The notes beneath the pieces were generated by a model. That model ran no database searches. It saw only the letters and a program-made list of their open reading frames with translations, and was not told the DNA's origin. Below are positions 37,084 to 46,250 of a stretch of DNA of 64,000 nt, piece by piece. The position numbers and the translations under genes are program-made. Positions within the stretch are counted from its first letter, which is position 1, and every line of letters begins with the position of its first letter. The DNA is taken from the NCBI GenBank assembly GCA_963676415.1, contig OY781097.1, positions 2,542,001 through 2,606,000 of the forward strand, read 5' to 3'. The stretch comes from G963662905 sp963676415 (GTDB lineage Bacteria; Bacteroidota; Bacteroidia; Bacteroidales; WRLA01).

Positions 37084-37378
37084 CGCCAGGTGAAAGGCGA
37101 AGGCAACCGCTATGCCCTGATTCGAACAAAAACCTGATCCTTCCCCAAAATGAGCTTGAATATGGATGTTTTGAAGCAATTTGACGCGTGATGTGGGCAT
37201 GAATTGTTTTGAGCGACTCCTTAGAAAGATTGTTACTTCCTCCCTTTTTGATATCAATCCCCATAACATCGAACTCCGGTTTCCGCGAAAGTATCGGGAT
37301 AAATGTTCAATCCCGAAACTTCCGGGACGTCCAGACTTCGCGCTGCGCGCAGTCAGGAAGCTTAATTGTTATACAAAG

Positions 37379-38545
37379 TTATTTTTTCAAATTAAATTCC
37401 ATATATTTTGTAGAATCAGATTTGTGTAAAGTAATATATAATTGATTGAAATGTTCATTGAATTCCATAATTGTTGAAGCAAATGTATTTTGGTTACATA
37501 CTGGTTCTTCAGAAAGTATATTTTTAATTATTTCGACATTAATAGTTTCATTTTTTCTCAATTGTCGTTTTACAGATTCTGTTTTTCTGTCAGAGATTGA
37601 GATTTTCTCAGGAATTACTCCGTATATTTTTTTTAAGTATTCAGTATAAAAGGATTGGTATGAATTATTTGTCAGAGGATTATTCCCGTGAAATGTGAAA
37701 TGTTTTGAAGAATTTGGCCAATATTCGGTTATTAGGTCAGTTGCACATTCCAATGAAATGATATTGGTTCTTGACACAATTATGTAGTTCTGACCAGAAG
37801 CGTGCTTTATAGTCTTTATAAATGATATTGCATCATCAAATGTATTTCTTTCTAAAACACCCCTTGAAACAAATGCAACAGGAAGTCCATTTACAGCACT
37901 TTTAAGGTTTGTTAAACTATTTTCAGTAACACTAATATTTTCGTTTAATCCGTTTATCCCGATGTATCCTGCAAATGCAGTTACCAATTTCCTTGAATTT
38001 TCATCTTTAATATCTAATAATATTGGGAACTTGTGATAGTAAGTAGGCATGTCAATATTCTGTGCATTCCAATTAGTTCCTCCATCTTTTATATAATTAT
38101 TTACTCCAATGGAAGTACAATGATGAGGTGTTCTAATTAATCGCCCATTTGTCCAAATTTCATCTACTAATTGGAACGCAAATAGCGTATTAAAATCAAC
38201 TCCTGAACCTTTACTAATTCCTTTTACTTCTTCGAGAAGTTCAGGTGTCCAATTTTTGATGGAAGGAAGATAGTTTGTAGAGTCAAGAAACTCATTTATG
38301 AAGGTGTCGGCAGGCATTTGATAACTTGCTTCAAGGTCTTGTTTCCACAAACCGATAAGTTCATTAATTTCTTTTTTTAAAAGTTTTCCGTGTTGAAATC
38401 CATTTTCAAAAGAAGTTCCATTTAGGTGCAGGATGGGTAAGTCGGGGTGAGTCGTATCAAGAATCACTTTGTCCGAATTTGTTCTGCAAGAAGATAATAT
38501 TACGGACACCAAAACTGATAGGAATATGTTTATTGATTCTTTCAC
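37379..38545 (-). CDS. Lipoprotein C45-family peptidase / acyl-CoA:6-APA acyltransferase-like Ntn hydrolase, cassette gene
   Basis: The 388-residue protein has a lipoprotein signal (VILSSC, Cys about residue 20). Residues 35-160 resemble the AAT/C45 family (GTSFENGFQHGKLL; GVDFNTLFAFQLVDE). The putative nucleophile Cys lies in HHCTSIGV, followed by GGTNWNAQNIDM, a family hallmark. C45 enzymes hydrolyse or transfer amide-linked acyl groups, after self-cleavage in fungal AAT. A cell-surface or periplasmic amidase is inferred. The cassette boxes match in 12 of 13 bases: GTTATACAAAGTT (37368-37380) and GTTATACAAAATT (inverted, 38573-38585). Confidence 0.8.
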   Translation of the reverse strand: MKESINIFLSVLVSVILSSCRTNSDKVILDTTHPDLPILHLNGTSFENGFQHGKLLKKEINELIGLWKQDLEASYQMPADTFINEFLDSTNYLPSIKNWTPELLEEVKGISKGSGVDFNTLFAFQLVDEIWTNGRLIRTPHHCTSIGVNNYIKDGGTNWNAQNIDMPTYYHKFPILLDIKDENSRKLVTAFAGYIGINGLNENISVTENSLTNLKSAVNGLPVAFVSRGVLERNTFDDAISFIKTIKHASGQNYIIVSRTNIISLECATDLITEYWPNSSKHFTFHGNNPLTNNSYQSFYTEYLKKIYGVIPEKISISDRKTESVKRQLRKNETINVEIIKNILSEEPVCNQNTFASTIMEFNEHFNQLYITLHKSDSTKYMEFNLKK

Positions 38546-38572
38546 TTAATATGATTATTTGTACTGTGTTTT

Positions 38573-38716
38573 AATTTTGTATAACATGTTGCAAATGTGG
38601 CCCGTAGCTGTCTGTTTGCAGTTTGTAATTGATAACTATTATATTTATGTTTCTTCTCATTTGTTTTGATAGCACTAAAGCGGCTATGGGCTATGATTTG
38701 CTGTTATGGCCTAGCC
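38573..38716 (-). repeat. attC-like site, about 144 bp
   Basis: Arms TATAACATGTTGCAAATGTGG and GGGCTATGATTTGCTGTTATGG pair imperfectly, with CCGTAGC against GCGGCTATG. Homologous to 26767-26911 over most of its length. The R'' box overlaps the stop codon of the acyltransferase gene (TAA within GGCCATAAC). Confidence 0.8.
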
Positions 38717-39906
38717 TTATTATTTACTTTGCCTTTTATGTAGTTTAAAATCAATATTCCTGTCGGTTCATTATTCTTTCCAATTCGATTTAATATTTTT
38801 ACCCGAAGTCCTAAAAATGGTTTTTCGACTATCAAGTGTAAAATAAGTCCACCTATTAGTGCTATTGCTATACAAATCCAAAATGTCCAAACTCCTATGT
38901 TTTCAAGTCCTAATTTGTCTATACCAATCTTTGTCAAATGGTACAATAATTTATGTGTTAGATATATTGAATAAGATAATGTTGCAATAATCAAGGAAAT
39001 CTTTGATTTGAAGTGATGCAATACCGAAGTTGGACTTATCGCACCGATAACCATTAGTCCGTATACAATTGAAAATAATGGAAAACCATAAATCGCAGTT
39101 TTGTAAGAAATAAAATTATCACAAATCATATAAGCAAAAATGAATAATCCCAATCCAACAACAAGGACAATATTGCCGTGTTTCGTCAAGAAATCTTTAA
39201 GTTTTGGTTTATAACTAAAAATAGCCGCAATCCCAACACCAATTGTTAGTCCGTCCATTCGATTATAACTTGGATAGTAAATCTTCTCAATAAATCCAAA
39301 AACCATTTGTCTTCTATTCCCGCTCCCAATGAAAGGTTGTACGTACTCATTCCAGTTATATATTCTAAATACAAATCCGAGGATGATTAAAGTTGTAATT
39401 AAATAAATAGTCCCTTTTTGAAACTTAAAATAGAAGATTGTAAATATTGTAATTGGTAGTAATAGATAGAATTGTTCCTCAATACATAAAGACCATGCAT
39501 GAGAGAAAGAATTCTGAGTTTGAGCATCAAGACCAAAGTTTTGAGTGAATGTTAAGAACCTCCATAATGGTGGCATTCCAGCACCTTCTCGGAAATTTGG
39601 TAAAGAATAATATAAAATTAGTACGGCAATATATGCTGGTATAATTCTGAAAAAGCGCTTTATATAAAACCGTTTGAATGAGATTGTATTTGTATTGTCA
39701 ATTTCTTTTAAAAGTTGATAACCAATCAAGTAACCACTAAGCACAAAAAATAAATCTACTCCCGTCCATCCAATTTGTTTTATTGGTTCTAAGCACGAAG
39801 GAACTCCTTTTCCGAAATGAAAAATCATCACGAGTAAAATCGCAATTGCTCTCAAATGATCTAATCCATGAAGTCTGTCCGAGTTGTAATTAAATACTTT
39901 TGTCAT
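38704..39906 (-). CDS. Acyltransferase-3 family membrane protein (OafA/YrhL-like), cassette gene
   Basis: A 400-residue integral membrane protein with about ten hydrophobic segments. The conserved start GLDHLRAIAILLVMIFHFGK carries the family R-A/H pair, and GWTGVDLFFVLSGYLIG and RFFRIIPAYI follow. Such enzymes transfer acetyl or other acyl groups to surface polysaccharides or lipids at the inner membrane. The cassette boxes agree in 13 of 14 bases: GTTATGGCCTAGCC (38703-38716) and GTTATGGCCAAGCC (inverted, 39939-39952). Confidence 0.9.
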   Translation of the reverse strand: MTKVFNYNSDRLHGLDHLRAIAILLVMIFHFGKGVPSCLEPIKQIGWTGVDLFFVLSGYLIGYQLLKEIDNTNTISFKRFYIKRFFRIIPAYIAVLILYYSLPNFREGAGMPPLWRFLTFTQNFGLDAQTQNSFSHAWSLCIEEQFYLLLPITIFTIFYFKFQKGTIYLITTLIILGFVFRIYNWNEYVQPFIGSGNRRQMVFGFIEKIYYPSYNRMDGLTIGVGIAAIFSYKPKLKDFLTKHGNIVLVVGLGLFIFAYMICDNFISYKTAIYGFPLFSIVYGLMVIGAISPTSVLHHFKSKISLIIATLSYSIYLTHKLLYHLTKIGIDKLGLENIGVWTFWICIAIALIGGLILHLIVEKPFLGLRVKILNRIGKNNEPTGILILNYIKGKVNNKARP

Positions 39907-39938
39907 TCAATATTTTTCATTTGCAGATTGTTGTTTTT

Positions 39939-40436
39939 GGCTTGGCCATAACTTCTTTATATCAGAACCCCCCATTACCAATACATCCCCTTTGTACAAA
40001 GCTGGTGTTTGGTCATCAGGCTTTATTTCAATGTAATAACTATTGGATTCCGAAGGTTTCATTGACTGTTTTTAAAAACCTTACAAAGGTAGCTATTCTA
40101 TTCTGATTCACAATTTTATTTCAATTAAATCACCGAAACTCTCTGTTTCCCAAAATCCTTGGTGATTGCATGTATCATATCCCGGTGGTTTTGATGCCTT
40201 TGCGCTTCAGCAGCTCCTGTATGTAGTCTTTGCAAGAAAACGCCAAATACTGTGTTACTCTTGCCTTGAAAACAGTCATCCCGTATGTACGGGACTCCAT
40301 GATTTTCAAGGCTGCGAAAGCACTTCGACAAGCTCAGCATAGCACCTTGTCTTTGACGTTTTCTTATCAAAGACTCAAAAAAAGGTGTTTTCTGGCAGGC
40401 ACTATTTATGGCACGGCATGGTGTTATACGCCCCGA
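39939..40436 (-). repeat. Promoter-proximal intercassette region with attC-like ends
   Basis: From the R' box at 39939-39952 (followed by TATATCAGAACCCCCC, a diverged form of the spacer S head) to a candidate R'' box GGGGCGTATAAC, read on the minus strand at 40427-40438. It encloses a long hairpin (40228-40370: AAGAAAACG...CGTTTTCTT outer arms, GCCTTGAAAA/TTTTCAAGGC inner arms, core TCATCCCGTATGTACGGGAC). No gene is present. This is the most upstream array end I can see. Confidence 0.55.
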
Positions 40437-40583
40437 AACTTCTCTAACTTGCTCTATTCATGAAATGCAAACAAAATATTGTATGCAGCTAAAATTTATG
40501 TGTTTACTAATTTTATATCCAAAAATTGAATTTGTTTGCATTTTACATTGCATTAAATCAGGCCATCTGCTTCGTTGCTAAAG

Positions 40584-40660
40584 CTTTGAAATAGGCTGCT
40601 ATATCTTCAGCTTTAGACGCCTCACATCTGACCTGAATTTAAAGCATGAATAAAGCAGGC
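40584..40660 (+). repeat. 76-bp repeat, copy 2
   Basis: Matches 25580-25655 in the same orientation (CTTTGAAATAGGC, CTTCAGCTTTAGACG, GCATGAATAAAGCAGG). It lies between the array end and the terminator of the 40733 gene. Confidence 0.8.
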
Positions 40661-40681
40661 TAAGCTTGCTCTTTCAAATAA

Positions 40682-40713
40682 AAACGGGCTTTCCAATTTA
40701 GGAAAGCCCGTTT
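40682..40713 (-). terminator. Intrinsic terminator of the 41303/40733 operon
   Basis: A 13-bp perfect stem AAACGGGCTTTCC/GGAAAGCCCGTTT with a 6-base loop and T-rich flank lies about 20 bases past the stop codon of the 40733 gene. Confidence 0.9.
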
Positions 40714-40732
40714 GTTCGTGCTAAGTTTAAAA

Positions 40733-41296
40733 TCAGATTTCTCTTTCCTGTTCGGTGAGGTTTCCCGGGGTGTCGGATACACGGATGATGATTTTATCCC
40801 CTTCGAGTGATTCGTTGGCGGTTGTTGCTGTATAACGCCACCAAATGCTGCCTTCCTGCAAGGCTGCGGCGCCGCTTTCCAGCTCGGTGCCATCGGCATT
40901 TAGGATGCTTACGGTGACTTCTTTCACCTCAAAGTCATCAATAGCACGAAGCTGAATGTAACTACCGGGCTGGCCGTTATAATTCGTAAGATCGATTTCG
41001 TTGATGTATGGTGCATTAAGGAAATCAGCTACTGCTACATTATAAGCGGTTTGCCCTTCTTTTGCTACGGCTTTATAAGCCTCTTTGGTTGTCTCATCAG
41101 CTATTGCGCTTTTGGCATACAGGATTGCTTCCTGAAATTTTAAACGATGTTGCTGCTGTGCCTCGGTCCATTCGGTTACTTTTTTCTTCGGGGCTTTTGC
41201 TACGATTGTTTTCCCGCCGCGGTTGCGGAACACAATGAGGTTGCCCAGTTTTCCGCTGAGTCCTGTGGTTACGATGTTGTCGCCTACTTTTGCCAT
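40733..41296 (-). CDS. Conserved Bacteroidota protein of unknown function
   Basis: The 187-residue protein begins MAKVGDNIVTTGLSGKLGNL then FRNRGGKTIVAKAP, a start I associate with uncharacterised Bacteroidota proteins. A helical middle (about 45-100) and a beta-rich C-terminus (EVKEVTVSILNADGTELESG, Fn3-like) follow. There is no signal peptide. The start codon lies 6 bases after the stop of the T9SS gene at 41303-43609, so the two are almost certainly co-transcribed. A role linked to that surface protein is inferred. Confidence 0.7.
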   Translation of the reverse strand: MAKVGDNIVTTGLSGKLGNLIVFRNRGGKTIVAKAPKKKVTEWTEAQQQHRLKFQEAILYAKSAIADETTKEAYKAVAKEGQTAYNVAVADFLNAPYINEIDLTNYNGQPGSYIQLRAIDDFEVKEVTVSILNADGTELESGAAALQEGSIWWRYTATTANESLEGDKIIIRVSDTPGNLTEQEREI

Positions 41297-41302
41297 AATG
41301 GT

Positions 41303-43609
41303 TTAGTTTTTATAGATGATTTTTTTTGTAATTGTTTTGCTGTCGCTGGTCAGTTGGATGAAATAAATGCCAACAGATAGATTTAAAGATTCCAGATCGA
41401 TACTTGCCTTATCAGATACATTACAGACATAGACCACCTCTCCCATAGCGTTCAGTATGTTTATTCCATACGATTCATTTGCCCGGCATTCTACGGTGAG
41501 CACATCCTCAACGGGATTTGGGAAAAACCGTACATCCGCAATGCCTGATTGGTCGTATTCTTCAACAGATACATTGTTAAATATTTCAAATGCAGGAGAG
41601 ATGGTTTGTTGCATGCTGTTTCCAGCAGCATCCGTGCAAACGATTTTCAGGTCGTACCATACGTTAATTCCCGTTTGTTCAATAGAAGACAATGGAGCCT
41701 GATAGAAATCACCGTAACCGTGCCAAAAATACTCAGGAATTACTGTAAGGTCAAGCTTTGTCCAGGAATTTGTTCCGGTGGGAGTATAATAGCAATCAAC
41801 CACATTTCCCTCCTTATAGCTAAAGCAACCGTTATCCCAGGAATACTCAAAATCTCCTGTTGCCAGCTCAACAATGCCGTCGCCTGGCAAGGTAAAACGG
41901 TCGGTTACTTTTCCGGAAACATTTCTAAACTGAAGCATTTGCAACTGTGGGGGTAACCAGTCTTCTCTTGTCTGGTCGTAGGAGATTGCAGTCAGGTTTT
42001 GTCCTTCAATACCATCTACTTCCACATTATTGTTAGTCAGATTTATTTCCATGGCTCCATCGGGATGCCCTTCACTTGCCCATTGATACATAAAATTGCT
42101 AAAATCATTGCTCCCCTGTCCTTCATATACAATATCGGAATTGTATTTTACCTGTGCATTCATGTATTTTTTATCAATCTGCCTAATCTCTCCATATCTT
42201 CCCTGGCTCATCAAGCTGAAATCATTATATTTTATATTAAAATCCTCAAAAAATATCAGGTTGCACAAATACATAGGGCAATTATCGCTGTTCAATACGG
42301 GATTGTTATCATCACTCATAAAAGAAAATGCAGGATGTTCCGGCAGGGAGGCTCCGCCTCCATCGCACAGGGAGGAGAAATAGGTACTTGTACGTGCCAG
42401 ATATTTTACTTCCCTGTTTTCGTTCAACGCAATAGAAGGGCCATCAGTAGTAAATGAATTTAAATAATAACCAAGATTTCCTTTTTTCAGTGGATTTTTA
42501 AATTCTACGGTATCCACCTCTTCTATAACACCAGGAAGGGCCAACATATCAATCCGGTTAGGCTCCTGGGGATCGCAAAGCTGGTTGTCAAGATAAACTT
42601 TAACCCCTTCTTTTTCAATGTAATTTGCATTATAACAATCACACATCCAGCCACTTCTCTCTTTGCCATTTATTAAATTTTCAGATCTAATCCTCCATAA
42701 TCCCTGGATATTGCTTTCGGGCGTAGGCTTAAAAAATTCATTATGCATTACGAAATCATCAGGATTGTTTCGCATGGTGTCGGATGCATAAATACCGTTA
42801 TTTAAGACAAATTTATTAAAATAAAACCCGTTTTTTTCTTCCCCAATTGTCAGTTTTAACTCTGCTATAGTATAGCGTTTACTTACATCGGAAACATAAA
42901 AATCGAGTGTACGCGCTTTATCTCCCCTGTTTGCCGAAAAACTGTATTCAAGCCAATCACTTTTTAAAAATCGGTGAAGCAGCATGTCAGAGATATTTCC
43001 TCCAACATAGTAAATAGTGTCGTTAATTGTATCAACTATCCTTTCATGGGGCTCTGTCAGCACTCCATTTTCATTATACACTTCTGTAACAATATGGTTT
43101 TTAGCTTCAGTGATGTTAACAGTTATAGTAGTATCTGATTGTATTTCTACCAGTTCTTTCATCACATACGCACGGGTAGCCGATGGGCCGAATACCTTAT
43201 ATTCTGTGACAATATCGTAGGTTCCTGCTTCGTCAATTGCCTGAACGATTGTATCGCTTCCGCGATGCTGCTTTTTATTTATCCAGATTTCATATTCATG
43301 AGTGGCGTTAACAACAAATGCTGTATAGGGAAGATGAACTCCCGTTTCATACTTAAAAACCAATTTTAAATTAATATCAGATCTGTTTTTAGACGGGTGA
43401 GTATCATCCTGTTTTTTCTTGAAGAAAATATTTGAGCCATCCGGCATAACCTTCCTTTCATAGTTTGACCGGTTGAAACTATTCTGAATATTTATATCCG
43501 GGTTTTGATCAGGATAAAATGATTCGATGACGACATCCTGTGCCGATAGATTAAAAGTAAGGAGCATAATAATTGCCATTACTAAAGTTGAAAATAAATT
43601 TTTTCTCAT
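41303..43609 (-). CDS. T9SS-secreted protein of unknown function (paralogue of the 298-1737 gene)
   Basis: The 768-residue protein has a signal peptide (about 1-23, LSAQ), a beta-rich body with several Cys (CDCYNANY; CDGGG) and a type IX sorting domain (last ~80 residues: RFFPNPVEDVLTV, LSVGIYFIQL, TKKIIYKN). Short stretches match the broken gene at the window start. I do not recognise an enzyme domain. It heads a two-gene operon with 40733-41296 and is divergent from the TPR-HTH gene at 43877, a likely regulator. Confidence 0.85.
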   Translation of the reverse strand: MRKNLFSTLVMAIIMLLTFNLSAQDVVIESFYPDQNPDINIQNSFNRSNYERKVMPDGSNIFFKKKQDDTHPSKNRSDINLKLVFKYETGVHLPYTAFVVNATHEYEIWINKKQHRGSDTIVQAIDEAGTYDIVTEYKVFGPSATRAYVMKELVEIQSDTTITVNITEAKNHIVTEVYNENGVLTEPHERIVDTINDTIYYVGGNISDMLLHRFLKSDWLEYSFSANRGDKARTLDFYVSDVSKRYTIAELKLTIGEEKNGFYFNKFVLNNGIYASDTMRNNPDDFVMHNEFFKPTPESNIQGLWRIRSENLINGKERSGWMCDCYNANYIEKEGVKVYLDNQLCDPQEPNRIDMLALPGVIEEVDTVEFKNPLKKGNLGYYLNSFTTDGPSIALNENREVKYLARTSTYFSSLCDGGGASLPEHPAFSFMSDDNNPVLNSDNCPMYLCNLIFFEDFNIKYNDFSLMSQGRYGEIRQIDKKYMNAQVKYNSDIVYEGQGSNDFSNFMYQWASEGHPDGAMEINLTNNNVEVDGIEGQNLTAISYDQTREDWLPPQLQMLQFRNVSGKVTDRFTLPGDGIVELATGDFEYSWDNGCFSYKEGNVVDCYYTPTGTNSWTKLDLTVIPEYFWHGYGDFYQAPLSSIEQTGINVWYDLKIVCTDAAGNSMQQTISPAFEIFNNVSVEEYDQSGIADVRFFPNPVEDVLTVECRANESYGINILNAMGEVVYVCNVSDKASIDLESLNLSVGIYFIQLTSDSKTITKKIIYKN

Positions 43610-43862
43610 AAGTTAAATTATTAAAATTTTAAGTGCGGTAAAGGTATCCGAGCGAGCATCGAATACCAAAAAAACGGCATAGACAAACACTGTACAATCA
43701 AAAATATCTTAATTAAGTTTATGATTTTCAATATAATAAAAATTATCATCTTCGTTGATAAAAACTGCCCCATAAAATGGCGAGATATTTTTTTGGTCAG
43801 CTCTATCAGAAAAAACAGAAGAAATTATCATTGTGAGCAGACAAAATTTCTGCCATAATTTG

Positions 43863-43870
43863 TAACTTTG
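43863..43870 (+). promoter_or_regulatory. Possible Bacteroidota -7 box, leaderless arrangement
   Basis: TAACTTTG fits the Bacteroidota -7 consensus TAnnTTTG and ends six bases before the ATG of the TPR-HTH gene, so transcription could begin at or next to the start codon. I could not find a well-spaced -33 TTG box. Confidence 0.3.
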
Positions 43871-43876
43871 GCTTAA

Positions 43877-45613
43877 ATGAGAAAATTCTTCATACTGTTT
43901 TTGCTGTTCTGTTTATCCGGTTTTATCAATGGACAAAATTCGTCGTTTTGGAAGCCGGTTGATGCAGGCTTTGATTCATTAGTTTCAGAGATAGAAACCA
44001 ACTTCCCGGATTTCTATCAGTTTCGAACAGACAAGCTAAATATCATGGTAAAAAAATTGTATGATATAGCAAGTCATACTAATAATAATATATTACTAAG
44101 CCGGGCATTATATTGGGATGCATACAACCGGACACTATCCAATCGGGATTCAGCTGATTTTATATTAGATAAAGCTGTCAGTTTAACGGACACCACAGCA
44201 TATCCTTATGATTATGCCCGAATAAAATATATAAGAGGCATTATCTGTGAGGAAGAAGGGGATTTATCAAAAGCATACCGTATATTTAATGAAATAGGCA
44301 ATTATTTTGTAGCATGTGATGATGAAATTTATACGGCTAATACATTTGTAAGACTGGGGCTCATTCTGCAGACATTGAAAGACTATTCGGAATCCATTAA
44401 ATTTTTTGAGAAGGCTAATCTTTATTATGAAAAGGCCAATGTAAAAATATTTATATTAAAAAACCAACTAAATATTAGCAATTTATTGTATTCTACCGGA
44501 GAAACCGAAAAAGCTATCCGTATTTTGGAACAACTTATCAGTGATTCGACATGTCGGGAAGACACCTCCTTCTTCATTAATACTATGCTCTCATTAAGTT
44601 CATATACGCCTGATAATGCTAAATTTATAAACTACGCAAAAAAAATACAGCTACTGGCAAAACCGTATGGAAACAAAGGGTTACTTATCCGTGCCTTATT
44701 GACGAGGGGAAATGCCTTTTATAAAATGAACATAATAGATAGTGCTTTATATTATTACCATCAAGCACAACAGCTCGCTATTAATTATAAAAATGACATG
44801 ATCATTCAGAGGCTTATTAATGGAAGCATAGCAAATGCCTATGTAAAAGCAGAACAATGGGACAGTGTTCATTATTATTCTGTTTTATTCCAGGCTTACT
44901 GTGATTCAATCTATGGATCCAATAAAATTTCTGAAATAAATAAAATTCAACAGGCTACAGAAATCCAGCGCTATGAGTTCAGAATACAAAAGGCACAATT
45001 ACAAAGAAAAATATGGCTATTGATTATTATTGCACTTAGCTGCATTTCAGTATTGCTTTTCATTGTTTTCAACATTCAACGCAAAAAATCACGTACCGAA
45101 AAACAATTAAAGCTTGCCGAAATCAGAGGACTAAATCAAAAGCTTAAAAACGAAGTGTTGCAAAAGGAACATTTCCAGATGGAGATTGATTTTAAAAACC
45201 GGGAACTGGTTTCAAATACCATTATTTCCTCCAAGACAAATCAGGTACTGGAAAACCTTATAAATCAAATTGATGCTATAGGCCGTAAAGGGGTTTTATC
45301 TAAAGATGATGAAATCCGGTTAAAAGGTGAAATCAAAAATCAATTACATTCTGAAGATTATTGGGAAGCATTTAAATTACATTTCGATAAGGTGCATCCC
45401 GTATTTTTTCAACAACTCAAAGAATTATATCCTTTGCTTTCGGAAAATGAGCTCCACTTATGCGCGTATATTCGTATCGGCATGACCAACAAGCAGATAT
45501 CGCAATTCCTTTCTGTCCTTCCCGAATCAATCCACACGAGCAGATATCGGTTGAGGAAAAAATTAGGGCTTTCATCCAAAGACTCATTAGAAGATTATCT
45601 AAGGCAATTTTAG
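43877..45613 (+). CDS. TPR-transmembrane-HTH regulator (LuxR-like), second copy
   Basis: The 578-residue protein has a signal peptide (about 1-19), TPR repeats (about 50-350, for example YSESIKFFEKANLYYEKANV), a membrane helix (about 377-397), a coiled coil (about 400-455) and a C-terminal HTH (SENELHLCAYIRIGMTNKQI; PESIHTSRYRLRKKL). The layout equals that of 16718-18526, with low identity outside the HTH. It is divergent from the surface-protein operon at 43609 and may control it. Confidence 0.85.
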   Translation: MRKFFILFLLFCLSGFINGQNSSFWKPVDAGFDSLVSEIETNFPDFYQFRTDKLNIMVKKLYDIASHTNNNILLSRALYWDAYNRTLSNRDSADFILDKAVSLTDTTAYPYDYARIKYIRGIICEEEGDLSKAYRIFNEIGNYFVACDDEIYTANTFVRLGLILQTLKDYSESIKFFEKANLYYEKANVKIFILKNQLNISNLLYSTGETEKAIRILEQLISDSTCREDTSFFINTMLSLSSYTPDNAKFINYAKKIQLLAKPYGNKGLLIRALLTRGNAFYKMNIIDSALYYYHQAQQLAINYKNDMIIQRLINGSIANAYVKAEQWDSVHYYSVLFQAYCDSIYGSNKISEINKIQQATEIQRYEFRIQKAQLQRKIWLLIIIALSCISVLLFIVFNIQRKKSRTEKQLKLAEIRGLNQKLKNEVLQKEHFQMEIDFKNRELVSNTIISSKTNQVLENLINQIDAIGRKGVLSKDDEIRLKGEIKNQLHSEDYWEAFKLHFDKVHPVFFQQLKELYPLLSENELHLCAYIRIGMTNKQISQFLSVLPESIHTSRYRLRKKLGLSSKDSLEDYLRQF

Positions 45614-45857
45614 CCACTGCTTGCGGGGTAACAATACAGATAAACAGTTCAACAGATGTTTTGCAGGTCTTTCAAATTGCTGCCAAAACCACAGAAAGGG
45701 CTAAAATGATCAAATAGTCTGATTAGTGTTGTGTTTTGCTGTTATTGCGGAGCAAGGATGTCATTGATAGAATTATCCCGGACTCCTCCATCATCTGTTA
45801 CGCACCGAATCCCAAAAAAATGTTCCCGGGAAGTCTGTAAAATACATCTGTCCGATC

Positions 45858-45989
45858 CCTAACCACATGACAAAATTTCAAAACACCACCGTATAGAGTT
45901 CAAATCATTGATATTTAAAGCTTTGGCTAAGTAATGCATCCCATATCTAAAAAAGCTTACGGATTTGTAGCCATGATTTTTTATTTTAA
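45858..45989. repeat. Element C, 132 bp, copy 2
   Basis: Starts CCTAACCACATGACAAAATT; see 24000-24131. The remaining intergenic sequence from 45614 to 46250 shows no gene. Confidence 0.8.
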
Positions 45990-46250
45990 TTGGTTTCAAT
46001 ACGTTAAAGTAAAATCCAAGTTTGTAGCACCATGCATAAGATAGGATTACCAGAGCAAACTCTTGACTCTTTAGACAAAATCTAATTAATGATGTATTTG
46101 GCCTGAAGGTTAGATATAAAAATTGGTAATCTAAAAGAATTTGTTTATTTTAGCATGTATTTATTGCTTGTTTTCTTGGAGAAATCGTATATTAATCTGG
46201 TTGCCCGAATTTCGATGAAATTTTTGAAATAACTAATTTTAGAAAGGCCG

